The position numbers and the translations under genes were made by a program. DNA of 64,000 nt from Orobanche coerulescens (Eukaryota > Streptophyta > Magnoliopsida > Lamiales > Orobanchaceae): positions 106,137,170-106,201,169 of the forward strand of contig CM065801.1 of assembly GCA_033398695.1 (NCBI GenBank), in the 5' to 3' direction. Below are positions 46,861 through 58,096 of the stretch, one piece after another. Within the stretch, counting starts at the first letter, position 1. The number at the start of each line of letters is the position of its first letter. The notes beneath the pieces are model-generated. The model did no database searches. It was not told the origin of the DNA and saw only the letters and a list, made by a program, of their open reading frames with translations.

Positions 46861-49190
46861 TATAATACCACCTGTATTTCATGCTTTATTACTTTGTACT
46901 GCGTGAATTTTTGTAATGTGATGTCATTTCTATTTATGTATTCCATTGAGTGCTATATAATTGTGCAATGTGGATGAAACGAAGGTGACACGCCTTGACG
47001 CCGTTGGACGATCGTTGGTGCGAATATGACGGTGGCCAATGTCTTGTTCCCCGATAACTGTTGACGAGTGGAAGGGACGGTCACCCCGAGATGGTTAAAA
47101 TGTGTTATGTGGCTAAAGAACTGAATATCTAACGCACGCTATAGTATATGCCTAACTTATGCTAGAATTAAGGTGTTACGTACGTTAAGGTAGCTATATT
47201 ACGTACGTAACGGGTGAGTAGGTCTCCCGACCAGAATCTTTCTTTTGACGCAGAGGAAGCTACTTTCGGTAGGCTAGAGGACAAACGAGTCAACCCTTGA
47301 TACCGTACGCTATTCTCCAAACCTAATGTATGCTACTAACTGGGGCATTACGTACGTAACAATGGCTCACGTACGTAACACTTGGGCACATTTCAGGCAG
47401 TGACCTCTGGACGGACATTACGTATGTTAGTGCTTTAAGTATTATATACGTAAGTAGCTTTATGTACGTAATCTCTATATCATTAACGTACGTTATCCAA
47501 ACCGAGTGTTATAAAATAACACTTCCCCTCTTCATTTGCACGACCCCAACCTTGCAAGAAGACACTCTTGGAGCATTTCCTAGCCTTATACTCAGTTTAT
47601 AGCCTCTCATATACTTGAGTTAGCATTAACAATGTGGTTTCTTGAGCTCCGGTGAAGATTATCCAAGTCATTCAAGCCACTTTTTGTTCCTCCTCATAGT
47701 TCTTGTGGATTTGTCAACTCTCTTCATTATTCTTCATCTTCTAAGGTAAGTCTATCAATCCTTGAAGTAATCTCTTCACTATTACTGATTATTACTCGTT
47801 AGATTGCGGGTATTTGGGTAGATTTTGCTAAAATCTCGTAGATGATCTAAACGGACGAACTTGTAGAATTGGAGTTATCATTGTTCGTATATTTCATTTT
47901 CATACAACTTGTTGTAACAATCACATGCAAGAACTTCCATCTTAATTTACGTTGGGACCATATATAATCGACGAATCAATTGTAGAAGGATTTCGTAGGG
48001 ATTCATCACCGTTCGATAAACTAGTCGTAACTTACTCCTTCAAAATGATGATCAACGTTAAATGTTAATAAAGGAATTAATTCGATGATATTAATGTCAC
48101 TGAAAATCGTTAGACGTAATCATTGTGTTAAATAATAGTTTATCGATTGTAGTACTCATAATAGAGACTTGGATTAGGAGTATGGGATTTGGTTATGATA
48201 TGTTCGATTGTTGCCAACCGAATAGTGGTAGGGATGATCTTGTTGAACGAATTGACGTATTTGACGTTAACCGTGGAATTGGATGGTAAATGGAACGTAA
48301 TGCTTATGAACTTAGAAACGATACTAATGTTGGTAATTAAGACTACGTTAGGAATCCGGTTGGGAAAGGGAGACTAACTTTATTCATCATGATTCGTATG
48401 AGGCGTTAATCGGATATTACGTGATTAGGTTAAGCTCGAGCGGGCGTGGGGATTTCGGTTATCATAAAGCACCTACCTTCGGATCACAAGCAAGTGAAAT
48501 CTTGCTCGAGAAATGCTAATATTGTCGTAATGTTGTATTTATGTATGTGCCATTGTTGATGAATGCCGACGGTTGTCTTTCTCTAAAATGTGTTATAAAT
48601 GGGCCGATGTGTTGGGGATAAAACCTGTATGGTACCCGTATGGAAATGTGTTAGGGGATAAGACCCAAATTGAGCACCTATGTTCCAGGGTATTCCCGTG
48701 TGGATACTTTCGTGGCCCTTGGTTGCGACTTTGGGGTTTATGTGATAAAATAGAAAGACGACGTCGGTCGTGTGATGAAATATTCTTTGTTGGTTATATG
48801 GCACTGTACTTGGTAAAATGGTGTATATCGTTGCTAGTAATTGTTATTGGTGTGCATTCAGTGACCCTGGTTATCTGGCATGATTTGTCGTGCTAGGTAA
48901 ATTTGTAAATCTTGTGCAGGATATTCCCGAGGTGTCCGGTCAGACTTGAACGGTGTTGGAATAATCTCTTGCCACTGTTTAAATTAAATTTGATTTCAAA
49001 AACCTCCGTTGTGTAATAATTGAACTTTGGATTATTTTTCTTCTTAAAACCTTTGGTCTCATGATATGTAACAGTGGACTTATCATTTTATTGTAATTTT
49101 CTTAAGTTATTTATTTCCTAAACTAACCTTGTGGGTCCCACACGGGATTCACGGCACTGTAATACCTCAGGAAGCTTTGGGGGTGTTACA
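46861..49190 (+). repeat. E LTR-C
   Basis: 2330 bp, beginning TATAATACC (the usual TG is TA here) and ending GGGGGTGTTACA next to GCTAT. Upstream is GTTTCGGGACGAAAC and AAGGAGGGTGATA. The mutated first dinucleotide would impair integrase recognition of this end. Confidence 0.92.
47130..47517 (+). promoter_or_regulatory. U3 palindrome array and TATA box of E LTR-C
   Basis: About twelve motif copies with five intact ACGTACGT cores; the rest are decayed at CG sites. TATAAAAT is at 47510-47517. Confidence 0.7.
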
Positions 49191-50382
49191 GCTATTAACC
49201 TCACTGACCGAATGTTTACATGATACTTGTGAAATGCGTCTAATTGATCACTGTAACTGTCCGGGAACTAAGTGTTGTACAAACAAAGTGCCACGGATGG
49301 GTCCGCCTCTAACTCTATCGGGACAAAGTGCCACATCGACGGACGGGGGCCACCTCTTGAGCCCATACTAAACAGAGAGCCGACCTCCAATCCGGGGCCA
49401 CCTCTTGAGTTGTAGGAGCCACCTCTAGAGTCCCAAATTGAGTCGGGATGGTTAGACTGAGTCTTGGATCGAGCAGCATGGCTATGGTTCATGAATGAGG
49501 CTACCGTTGTTTCCTATTCCCATAACTGAGGAACGGAGTGTTCTGAGGGACCTAGGTAGTAGACTTGGGGTATAATCGCGATTATGGTCTGATCCGGGTA
49601 TTGACCCACAACTAAGGACATACCGAGCCCAGATAAGAGATAAAGAAGCACACGCTAAGTGTGAGAGCGAAGGCTCAGCTATTGGGGCGATGGTCCAAAT
49701 CTTGGGGCGACGGCCTATATTGCTAGGAGAAATAAGTAGAGTCTCGAATCCAAAGTCCACATTAGCAGGATTCAAAACTGGATTGACTGATCGACTGATT
49801 GATTGACTACTTGACTTGACATCTGTCCGCGGGGACAGGATTATAATATTACAACTACATAATGATTATTGTTTTTATAAAATTCTGACGTAATTGTAAT
49901 TGTTTCCACTTTCTCATAATTGATAAAATCATGCATCACTTAAAATTTTCAAAGGAAAGAGAGCCACACTCGCACACGATCACCCACGTACTAAGACCTT
50001 TTGTCTCACCCCACCGTTTTCCCTTTTAAAACCAGAGAATGAGCCACCAGTCGATGACGAAGAGGTTTTCGAGGAAGAGATTGAATAGAAGACCGCCATC
50101 AAGACTTATAATTTCAGTTGTTATCCCAACTTGTAATAGTTAATTATGTTTTGTACTTGGTTCATTTTGTATTTGGAAATTTTCCACTGCAAACTTATGA
50201 TCAGTGTAATTTTGATTATCAGCTTTTATCACAAAGAATCTTAGAACATCGGGTTAAGATTGTTGTTTTGAAATTTTATCCAATCGTTATTTTGCTTCCG
50301 CTATTTATTGTTTCACTTTGATTGATTGATCGACCGATGCATCGCGCCCTCGTCCTTCCCGATGTTGGGGGCATGACAGAAG

Positions 50383-50394
50383 TGGTATCGGAGC
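50383..50394 (+). other. Primer-binding site of D
   Basis: TGGTATCGGAGC four bases after the D 5' LTR. The stretch 50395-50845 between it and the first ORF is leader DNA in which I see no gene. Confidence 0.85.
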
Positions 50395-50845
50395 CCGCTT
50401 TGTGAGAAGGAGACTTACAATGGGCTAACCAGGATAAGATTCTTCGGACTTAGATGGAAATTCCACCTAGGACGAAGTGAACCATAGAACTGAGACCTGA
50501 AGTAGATTTCTCGAGTCAATTATCATTAAGATCTCTTTCGACTTGCCGCTATTCTCTTAGAATATGCATAGTCAAATTCAGATTTCCTAAGTCATTGGCC
50601 AAGGTACTTGATTAAGTATTCACGGCATTTCCCCGACTAAATCAATTCTTCTATTGAACTCTTGAAACGGATGTAGTTTATTTCGCTTATCCATTTCCCA
50701 AAGTCATATCACTATTCATTCGAAATTGATGAAGTTCCTTTAAACTCCACTAAGTTCACTGCCTTAATGATTATTCATGCTTAATAGAGTTTTATGTTGA
50801 TATTAGATTTTGCGAGATATTGACTTAGATTATTTTGTTAACTAG

Positions 50846-51478
50846 ATGGACCCCACATATAAGAAGGTTGTGACCCTAGAAAATGAGGATACGCCTACTC
50901 CACCGATGACAATCACTGAAGATCAGCTTCGACAAGCACTGGCTCATATTGAGAGCGTTACGAGACCCCTCGTGGATGCGGTGACCTTGACCGACACCTG
51001 TGAGAGACAGATCCAGTCTTTGAGGGAGGCTATCGCACGTGTGCATCAGGACGCGTCGACATTCCGATGTCAGAGGAACGAACTACTTGAAGCACTAGAG
51101 CGTATGAGACCGGAGTAGTTGGAGCTAGAGCATAAAGTGGAATCCCTGGGGAGTCAGCTACGCCTAAAGGATCGGACCATTGCCCAGCTTCACAGAACCA
51201 AATTCTTCCTAATGCATAAGATCAAAATGCTAGAGAAAACGATCCGTTCCACACGTCGCGAGCATGAAGAGTTCCAGATGGTAGACAGGAAGAAATTAGC
51301 TATGGTGATGCGACTATTCCCATACTCCACGACTGAGGTGGGGGAGGCCTCACATGCTCCACCAACAGACCCTACGCATTTTGAGGAGGATACGGAGGAG
51401 GACTTCGAGAAGGATCCGGAGGTGGACCCGGAGGAGGACCCCGAAGAGGATGTGAGGATGGGTTCCGGAGAGGACTAG
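50846..51478 (+). pseudogene. D extra ORF upstream of gag: coiled-coil protein with acidic tail, one stop
   Basis: One frame of about 210 codons, ATG at 50846 to TAG at 51476, with a single TAG at 51116. The first half has a predicted helical segment (ITEDQLRQALAHIESV, ERQIQSLREAIARVHQD). The second half has a heptad-like stretch (LEHKVESLGSQLRLKDRTI, KIKMLEKTIRSTRREHEEF) and ends in an acidic repeat (DPEVDPEEDPEEDV). I do not recognise its function. Extra ORFs between the 5' LTR and gag are known in some plant Ty3 elements (Ogre/Tat ORF1) but are not standard for chromovirus-like ones. It could be a capsid-associated or captured protein; the acidic tail suggests binding to a basic partner. 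That is inference. Confidence 0.6.
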
Positions 51479-51913
51479 AGACTTGATTATGAAGTTATGT
51501 TATTTATTTCTATTTGATATTTTCCTAGAATGTGAGAGTAAACGACGGAATTTCGTATTTTGGTGTGATACAGTTATGTATTAACGATAAACTTGTTTGA
51601 ATATGATGGTCCTGATTAATAGAATAATGTAGTTACTTATAGCAATGATTATCATTTGATATGCACTCAGTTAGTTTTATATATTAACTTGATTCATTAA
51701 CAAATCTTTAAAAACAACTAACTTTTATCACATTATACCAAATGTTTACATCTTTATGTTATAATCGCATTATCTACAAATTATTAGTGTTCAATCGTAC
51801 ACTTAATTATACATAACAACATAGAATACTAATAAATTCCACATAAGACTGTAAATCCTCACATATTCCCTAACTTATAATAGATAGCTGATCGAAGACG
51901 TAGACGCCCTCGC
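51479..51913 (+). other. AT-rich spacer between D extra ORF and gag
   Basis: 435 bp, strongly AT-rich, with no coding frame seen. If the extra ORF and gag are both expressed, this could hold an intron or an internal start, but nothing decisive is visible. Confidence 0.4.
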
Positions 51914-52903
51914 ATGAATTGTGACGAGCAGCACCAACGTGATGATCGCTCACGCTCCCCTCCACGAGGAGTAAATGGGAACGATGCCATGGCTCAAGCC
52001 CTCGCTCAGTTGACAAACTTCCTACAACAGCAAAATGCAAACAACGGGAACAACAACGAGAATCGTGATCGCACCTTGGAAAGATTCTTACGCTTCAAAC
52101 CGCCTACCTTTGACGGGGAACCCGACGATATCAAAGCCGAACTCTGGCTGGAGAAAATTGAAGGAATTTTCAACGCCCTTCAGTATATTGATGAACATCG
52201 GATATCACTAGCTACATTCCGACTCGAGGCCGCAGCTCATGACTGGTGGAGGAGTGTAAATGAGCGCTGGATGAGAGAAAACCATGTCAGGACATGGGCT
52301 AACTTCCTGACCGACTTTCAAACTCAATACGTATCAGCATCAGCCAGAGAAGCTAGACGAGACGAGTTTTACCACTTGAAGCAAGGAGCCACGACAGTCG
52401 CTCAATATGAAGCCCAGTTTAACAGGTTGTCTAAAAACGCGCCTGGATTGGTAACAACTGAGGAAGACAAGATGTACAAATTAACTCGAGGACTAAGACA
52501 TACACTTCAACAGAGTCTTTTAACTGTTCAACTAACGACACTTGCCAAAGCAGTGGTAGCCGCCACCCGGATCGAAAGCGGAACGGAAAGGTTAGCTCAA
52601 CAGCAAAGCCGATTCTCCAACAGCATCAAGAGGCCTGCTACCCGACCAACATCAAGGCCACCACAGAAGTTTAAGAGGACGGGAGCTCAGGGGAGTCCAA
52701 GCGGAGCAAAAGCACCAGTTCTCACCAAACCAACAGCGCCATGCACCCACTGTGGTAGGAAAGAGCATAAGCCAGTTTTGTGTTGGAGGAAGCTCGGAAA
52801 GTGCCTACGTTGCGGCAGTTTAGATCATCAAATTCGGGAATGCCCAGATATGGACCCTCCGGCAAACAAACCAGCCGCAGCAGCTAAGCTAGGAAACAAC
52901 TGA
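51914..52903 (+). CDS. D gag polyprotein, open
   Basis: An uninterrupted 329-residue frame, the longest intact retroelement ORF in the window. After a basic, Asn-rich N-terminus it has LRFKPPTFDGEPDDIKAELW, AAAHDWWRSVNERW, FLTDFQTQYVSASAREARR, EFYHLKQGATTVAQYEAQF and LTRGLRHTLQQSLL (about residues 55-205), the Retrotrans_gag domain. Two cysteine-rich knuckles follow: CTHCGRKEHKPVLC (last spacing slightly unusual) and CLRCGSLDHQIREC. It stops at 52901-52903 before protease, which continues in broken form. The stop may be a lesion in a gag-pol fusion. It could still make particle protein if transcribed. Confidence 0.85.
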   Translation: MNCDEQHQRDDRSRSPPRGVNGNDAMAQALAQLTNFLQQQNANNGNNNENRDRTLERFLRFKPPTFDGEPDDIKAELWLEKIEGIFNALQYIDEHRISLATFRLEAAAHDWWRSVNERWMRENHVRTWANFLTDFQTQYVSASAREARRDEFYHLKQGATTVAQYEAQFNRLSKNAPGLVTTEEDKMYKLTRGLRHTLQQSLLTVQLTTLAKAVVAATRIESGTERLAQQQSRFSNSIKRPATRPTSRPPQKFKRTGAQGSPSGAKAPVLTKPTAPCTHCGRKEHKPVLCWRKLGKCLRCGSLDHQIRECPDMDPPANKPAAAAKLGNN

Positions 52904-54947
52904 GGGAAAGCCCCAGCACGAGTATTTGCTCTAGCTGGACAAGAGGCACCATAAAACAACGATGTGGTGGAAGGTACACTCCTGATATCTAACTAACTTG
53001 CACGAACACTTATAGATCTAGGATCATCCCACTCATTTGTTTCACCGCATTTTTCTAAGAAACTTGATAGACCGTTAGAATCCTTACCATTATGTTTAGA
53101 AGTGTCTACCCTGATGGGAGTTAGTTACCTAGTGGATAAGGTCCATTCTGCGGGTGATGTGATAAGCAGTAGTAACTATTATTCTGCTGATTTAGTAGTC
53201 CTTCCAATATTAGAGTCGGCGTCATCCTAGGAATGTATTGGCTATCCAAACACTACGCACAATTGGATTGTCATTCTAAGATAGTTAGGTTTTGTGAACC
53301 TAACAAACCAATTGTGGAATTAATTGGATCGTGGCTGATGCCTTAATTAGAAAGGCTAGAGTGGCTCGACTCATGGTCTGAGAATGGCAAGCTCTTGAGG
53401 AACTGAGCTACCTAAAACCCATTTATGAAGGTGCTCGCTTAATTTGCGCCAACATCAGAGTTAAATCGAATCTATTGGACGATATTCTATTAGCCTAAGA
53501 GAGAGATCCAAAACATCAAGAATTCAAGGACAAGATCGTTAAGGGCGAGAAACCCGAGTTTACGATTACCAAGGATGGATTGGTAAGGTTTAAGGGACGG
53601 TTATGCATACCTCATGACGAGGAGCTCAAAATATGGATTCTCGAAGAAGCTTATTGTTCGAGATATACGATTCAGCCAGGAGGTAACAAGATGTATCGAG
53701 ACTTGAAGAAACACTTTTGGTGGGTGAACATGAAGAACTAAGTGGCAGAATTCGTGGCGCGATGCCTCACATGTCAGAGAGTCAAAGGTGAACATCAGCG
53801 ACCCTCAGGACTACTACAACCGTTAGAAGTCCCTAAATGGAAAGGGGAAAAGATAACCATGGAAGATCTGCCAACGACAAGGGGAGGCTATAACACCATT
53901 TGGGTGATCCTCGACAGATTGATGAAATCATCACATTTCGTGCCGGTGAAAAAGGACTACAGTCTGCAAAAGCTGGATAGGATTTATTTATATTAGAGAA
54001 ATCGTTCGTCTCCATGAAGTACCCACGGACATAGTATCGAATAGAGATCCTAGATTCGTATCTCGTTTATGGAAAGTCTTTCATAAGGAATTAGGAACTT
54101 CCTTAAGCTTCAGCACAAGTGCGCATCCCCAGACTGACGGGCAATCTGAGCGAACCATCCATACCCTTGAAGATATGCTACGAGCTTTCGTACTGGACTT
54201 TCAAGGAAATTGGGATCACCACCTGCCATTAGCCGAGTTTGCATATAACAATATCTACCAAGCGACAATCGAAATGTCACCTTATGAAGCTCTGTATGGG
54301 ACGAAGTGTCGATCCCCGCTCCATTGGGAAATTGATGACCATTGGATGCCGAAGACTCAACGAACAGAACCTTCCGTAATGAGTCCATATTTGGTGAAGG
54401 AAGACGTAGATAAAGTATGACTAATCAAGGATATGATCCACATAGCGCAGAGCATACAGAAGAGTTACGCCGATCAACGTCTGAATGATCTAGAATTTGA
54501 AGTAGGAGATCAAGTCTTTCTGAGGCTAACTCCGCGAAAGAGTTTAATAGCATCAAGTAAAGGAGGAAAGTTGAGTCCCCGATACGTCGGACCATTCAAA
54601 ATCACGGAAAGAATTGGACGATTGGCGTACCGACTGGAGTTACCACCAATCTGGCCGGAATGCATGACGTTTTCCATGTCTCGAGGTTAAAGAAGTATCA
54701 TCCAGACCCAGCGCACATTCTTACTTCTGACATCCCGCCGATCAAAGATAACTTGTCTTATGAAGAGAAGCCAATCAAGATACTCGACCGGCAAGTACGC
54801 GAATTGAGGAAGAAGCGAATTCCCTTAGTCAAGGTCGTCTGGTCGAATCACAGTCGAGAGGAAGACGATACGTGGGAGATTGAAGAAGAGATGAAGAAAT
54901 CTTATCCCGAACTATTTGAGAAGGAATTTGGGGACCAAATTCTTTGA
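52904..54947 (+). pseudogene. D pol remnant: protease, then integrase; RT and RNase H deleted
   Basis: After gag, 52904-53320 shows a decayed protease with TLIDLGSSHSFVS (usual catalytic DSG or DTG changed to DLG). At about 53330 the sequence jumps from the protease-RT linker (EPNKPIVELIGS) to the end of RNase H (a VADA-like block), so the whole RT and most of RNase H are gone. Integrase follows in pieces: zinc-binding region (NKMYRDLKKHFWW, CLTCQRVK), a core with a short deletion at the first catalytic Asp (KITMEDLPTT), NRDPRFVSRLWK, HPQTDGQSERTIHTLEDML and MSPYEALYG. The C-terminal module has DVFHVSRLKKYHPDP and IPLVKVVWSNHSREEDDTWE, stopping at 54947. Several stops and two shifts are present. 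Confidence 0.85.
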
Positions 54948-54959
54948 TGGAGGGGAGGA

Positions 54960-57900
54960 TGTAAAACCCCACAAAAAAATCATGTAAGTGTTAGACTTGG
55001 TATATATAGTTGTAAGACATCATCTCATTGTTATGAATAAATTTTGTTATGAACCCCTTGATGTTTCGATCGATTAATTGTTAATTGCCCAAATTTAAAT
55101 TTTATTAAATATTTAGCATACATAATTAATTAAATATCATAATAAAAAAACTAATGGGCTCAACCCAACTCAATAAAATTCCTAAGACTTGAATTTACAA
55201 TTTAAAGCCCAACTAACTAACTCGCCCAACCCAACTAATTAAATTACCAACTATTACAATTATAATTATACTCTTAAATTAACAAAAAAAAAAGATGACA
55301 CACACACACACATATATATGGGTGGCCAGGGGGGGGGGGGGGGGGGAGTGGGGGAATTCTAAAGTCTTCATGCAAGGCTCTTGACACATGTTCCCATTCC
55401 ACTTCCCAACCCTCATTATACTAACTTTAAATACCTACACTTAACAATAGCCACCCTTTGCACTTTCAACAACAACAAAAAAATCTATATTGAGAGACTA
55501 GAGAGAGAGGAGAGGGCCGAACCAAAGAGGAAGGAGGAAGAAGAAGAAAATTCAAGTAAAAATAGGTAATTCTTTTCCCATATTTTCTTTTGTAAATTAT
55601 AGTTACTACCATCCTAATCTTATTAAATCTTAAAACATGCAAACATGACATATATCTTGGATGCATGTTTCGGATGAACCTAGTAGCGGTGAAGGGGAAG
55701 ATAGTCTTTCAACTTTCGAGACATAGAATCGACTAAATCCGGCAAGATTGAGGTGGGTGAAACTCTTTCAAACTTTTAAATTAATAACTCTTGTTTTTGC
55801 TTGTGTTGCATGTTCTAAATCTGAAAGTTCATATATAATGTTGAGAAATTTGTGAAAAACCTCATGTTAGAATTTATGCTATAAAATCTATATTAAAAAT
55901 ACATATATATTGTTTTCTTCATGAACTATGATTCTAAAGTTATGAAAAATATAGAGCATCCACTAATCTGAATTTCGTATATGAATACATGTTTTAAATA
56001 TGTATTATATGATTATATTAACATGCAATACGATTTTAGTGAATTTAAATGACATCCGATTAATCGGATTCCGATTATGTGAAAAATTAAAATTTCATGA
56101 CTTCTTCTTAATTTCTTGTAAATTCTATCAAAAATCTAGAACTTGTGTTATATGACTAACCTATGGTATGTGGATAAATTATTTGTGGTCAAAACGGGAC
56201 TTGAAACGAGTAAATGGAACTATTGGGCATAATTCGTAATTTCCTAAAGTTTGGGTACTAAACTGTAAAATATTCTGGACCTTGGACAGTACATATTAGA
56301 TCATGTATGGGCTGTCCGTAAAGTTTCATGTGATTCGGAGTTCGATATCTAAACTTATTAGTCCAAATTGTAATTTTACAATAATTTTGGGGGTCAACTG
56401 CAAGAAAACACAAATTCTGGACCACGTCCGAATTTTTCTGGAATTTTTACAAATCTGAAATTACAGGTTCATCATGAGTCATCTCGTAAAATTTCGTTAA
56501 ATTCCGAGCTAAATTCATAGCTCTATAAGCCTCAGAACGATTTCCTTAAGTTTTGGGGCGATACCGTAATTTCTGGGAATTTTAGTTCCGAAACTGGAAA
56601 TTTCTGAATTTTCCATTAAATCTGGAGTCGAGGAAGTATTTTTGGCTTCCTCATAAATTTTCATAACCATCCGATTTCATTTCATACTCCAAACGCTTAG
56701 GTTCGAACCTAAGGGTAAAAACGTCATTTCGACCTATTTCAGAAAACCCTCATATCGTTTCGTCGAACCTACCCGTTTAATATATCTGACCTAAACCCAA
56801 TGAACCATTAATAAAATTTTGAGAGTATTTTCAAATTATATACAAGTCCTATCCCGTTTTATCGTGCCACAAATATAAGTAACCATATTCCATACTTAAT
56901 CAAAAGGCGCTATTAACCTCACTGACCGAATGTTTACGTGATACTTGTGAAATGCGTCTAATTGATAACTATAACTGTCCGGGAACTAAGTGTTGTACAA
57001 ACAAAGTGCCACGGACGGGTCCGCCACTAACTCTATCGGGACAAAGTGCCACGTCGACGGACGGGGGCCACCTCTTGAGCCCATACGAAACAAAGAGCCG
57101 ACCTCTAATCCGGGGGCCACCTCTTGAGTTGTAGGAGCCATCTCTAGAGTCCCAAATCGAGTCGGGAAGGTTAGACCGAGTCTTCGATCAAGCAGCATGG
57201 CTGTGGTTCATGAACGAGGCTACCGTTGTTTCCTATTCCCATAACTGAGGAACGGAGTGTTCCGAGGGACCTGGGTCGTAGACTTGGTGTATAATCACGA
57301 TTATGGTATGATCCGGGTATTGACCCACAGCTAAGGACATACCGAGCCCAGATAAGAGATAATAAAGCACACGCTAAGTGTGGGAGCGAAGGCTCAGCTA
57401 TTGGGGCGACGGTCCAAATCTTGGGGCGACGGCCTATATTGCTAGGAGTAATAAGGAGAGTCTAGAATCCAAAGTCGACATCGGCAGGATTCGAAACTGG
57501 ATTGACTGATCGACTGATTGACTGACTGCTTGACTTGACATCCATCCGCGGGGACAGGATTATAATATTACAACTACATAATGATTATTGTTTTTATAAA
57601 ATTCCGACGTAATTGTAACTGTTTCCACTTTCTCATAATTGATAAAACCATGCATCACTTAAAATTTTCGAAGGAAAGAGAACCACACTCGCACACGATC
57701 ACCCACTCACTGAGACTTTTTGTCTCACCCCATCGTTTTCCCTTTAAAACCAGAGAATGAGCCACCAGTCAGAGACGAAGAGGTTTTCGAGAAAGAGACT
57801 GAATAGAAGACCGCCATCAAGACTTAGAATTTTTGTTGTTATCCCAACTTGTAACAGTTAATTATGTTTCGTACTTGGTTCATTTGGTATTTGGAAATTT

Positions 57901-58096
57901 TCCGCTGCAAACTTATGATCAGTGTAATTTTGATTATCAGCTTTTGTCACAACTAATCTTAGAACATCGGATTAAGATTGTTGTTTTGAAATTTTATCCA
58001 ATCGTTATTTTACTTCCGCTATTTATTGTTGCACTTTGATTGATTGATCAACCGATGCGTCGCGCCCTCGTCCTTCCCAATGTTGGGGGCGTGACA
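54960..58096 (+). repeat. 3' LTR of D (uninterrupted)
   Basis: 3137 bp, TGTAAAACCCCAC to GGGCGTGACA, preceded by the purine tract GGAGGGGAGGA. It contains a run of 18 G at 55329-55346, absent from the 5' LTR copy (which has GGGGGG), and repeated GCCACCTCTTGAG motifs at about 57065-57130. Confidence 0.92.

Larger units (their letters stand above)
32617..49190 (+). mobile_element. E: Ty3/gypsy chromovirus-like dimer, LTR-INT-LTR-INT-LTR
   Basis: A 16574-bp structure with three LTRs of about 2.33 kb (32617-34944, 39774-42103, 46861-49190) and two collinear gag-pol interiors, bounded by one target duplication GCTAT (32612-32616 and 49191-49195). RT and integrase sequence style ([23 protein letters not shown], a C-terminal module ending SHLELFS) resembles Tekay/Del chromoviruses. 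Both interiors are dead. The single duplication means the three-LTR form occupies one insertion site. Confidence 0.9.
30735..50378 (+). repeat. 5' LTR of D, interrupted by element E
   Basis: The parts 30735-32616 and 49191-50378 join to about 3.06 kb once E (32617-49190) and one GCTAT copy are removed, and are collinear with the 3' LTR. No ACGTACGT array is present. Short ORFs such as the one at 31150-31338 recur in the 3' LTR and lie just downstream of a TTTAAATACC motif, so they are probably leader sequence. Confidence 0.88.
30735..58096 (+). mobile_element. D: Ty3/gypsy chromovirus-like element lacking RT and RNase H
   Basis: Two LTRs (30735-50378 interrupted, and 54960-58096) share TGTAAAACCCCAC and GTTGGGGGC(A/G)TGACA edges. 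They are bounded by the target duplication CGAGC (30730-30734 and 58097-58101). The interior 50379-54959 has a primer site, a coiled-coil ORF, gag, protease remnants and integrase, but RT and RNase H are missing. Element E lies in the 5' LTR. Confidence 0.9.

Noticed and set aside
49268..49775. Minus-strand ORFs in the D 5' LTR tail
   Set aside because: Short, antisense, only partly kept in the 3' LTR copy, and without any recognisable domain.
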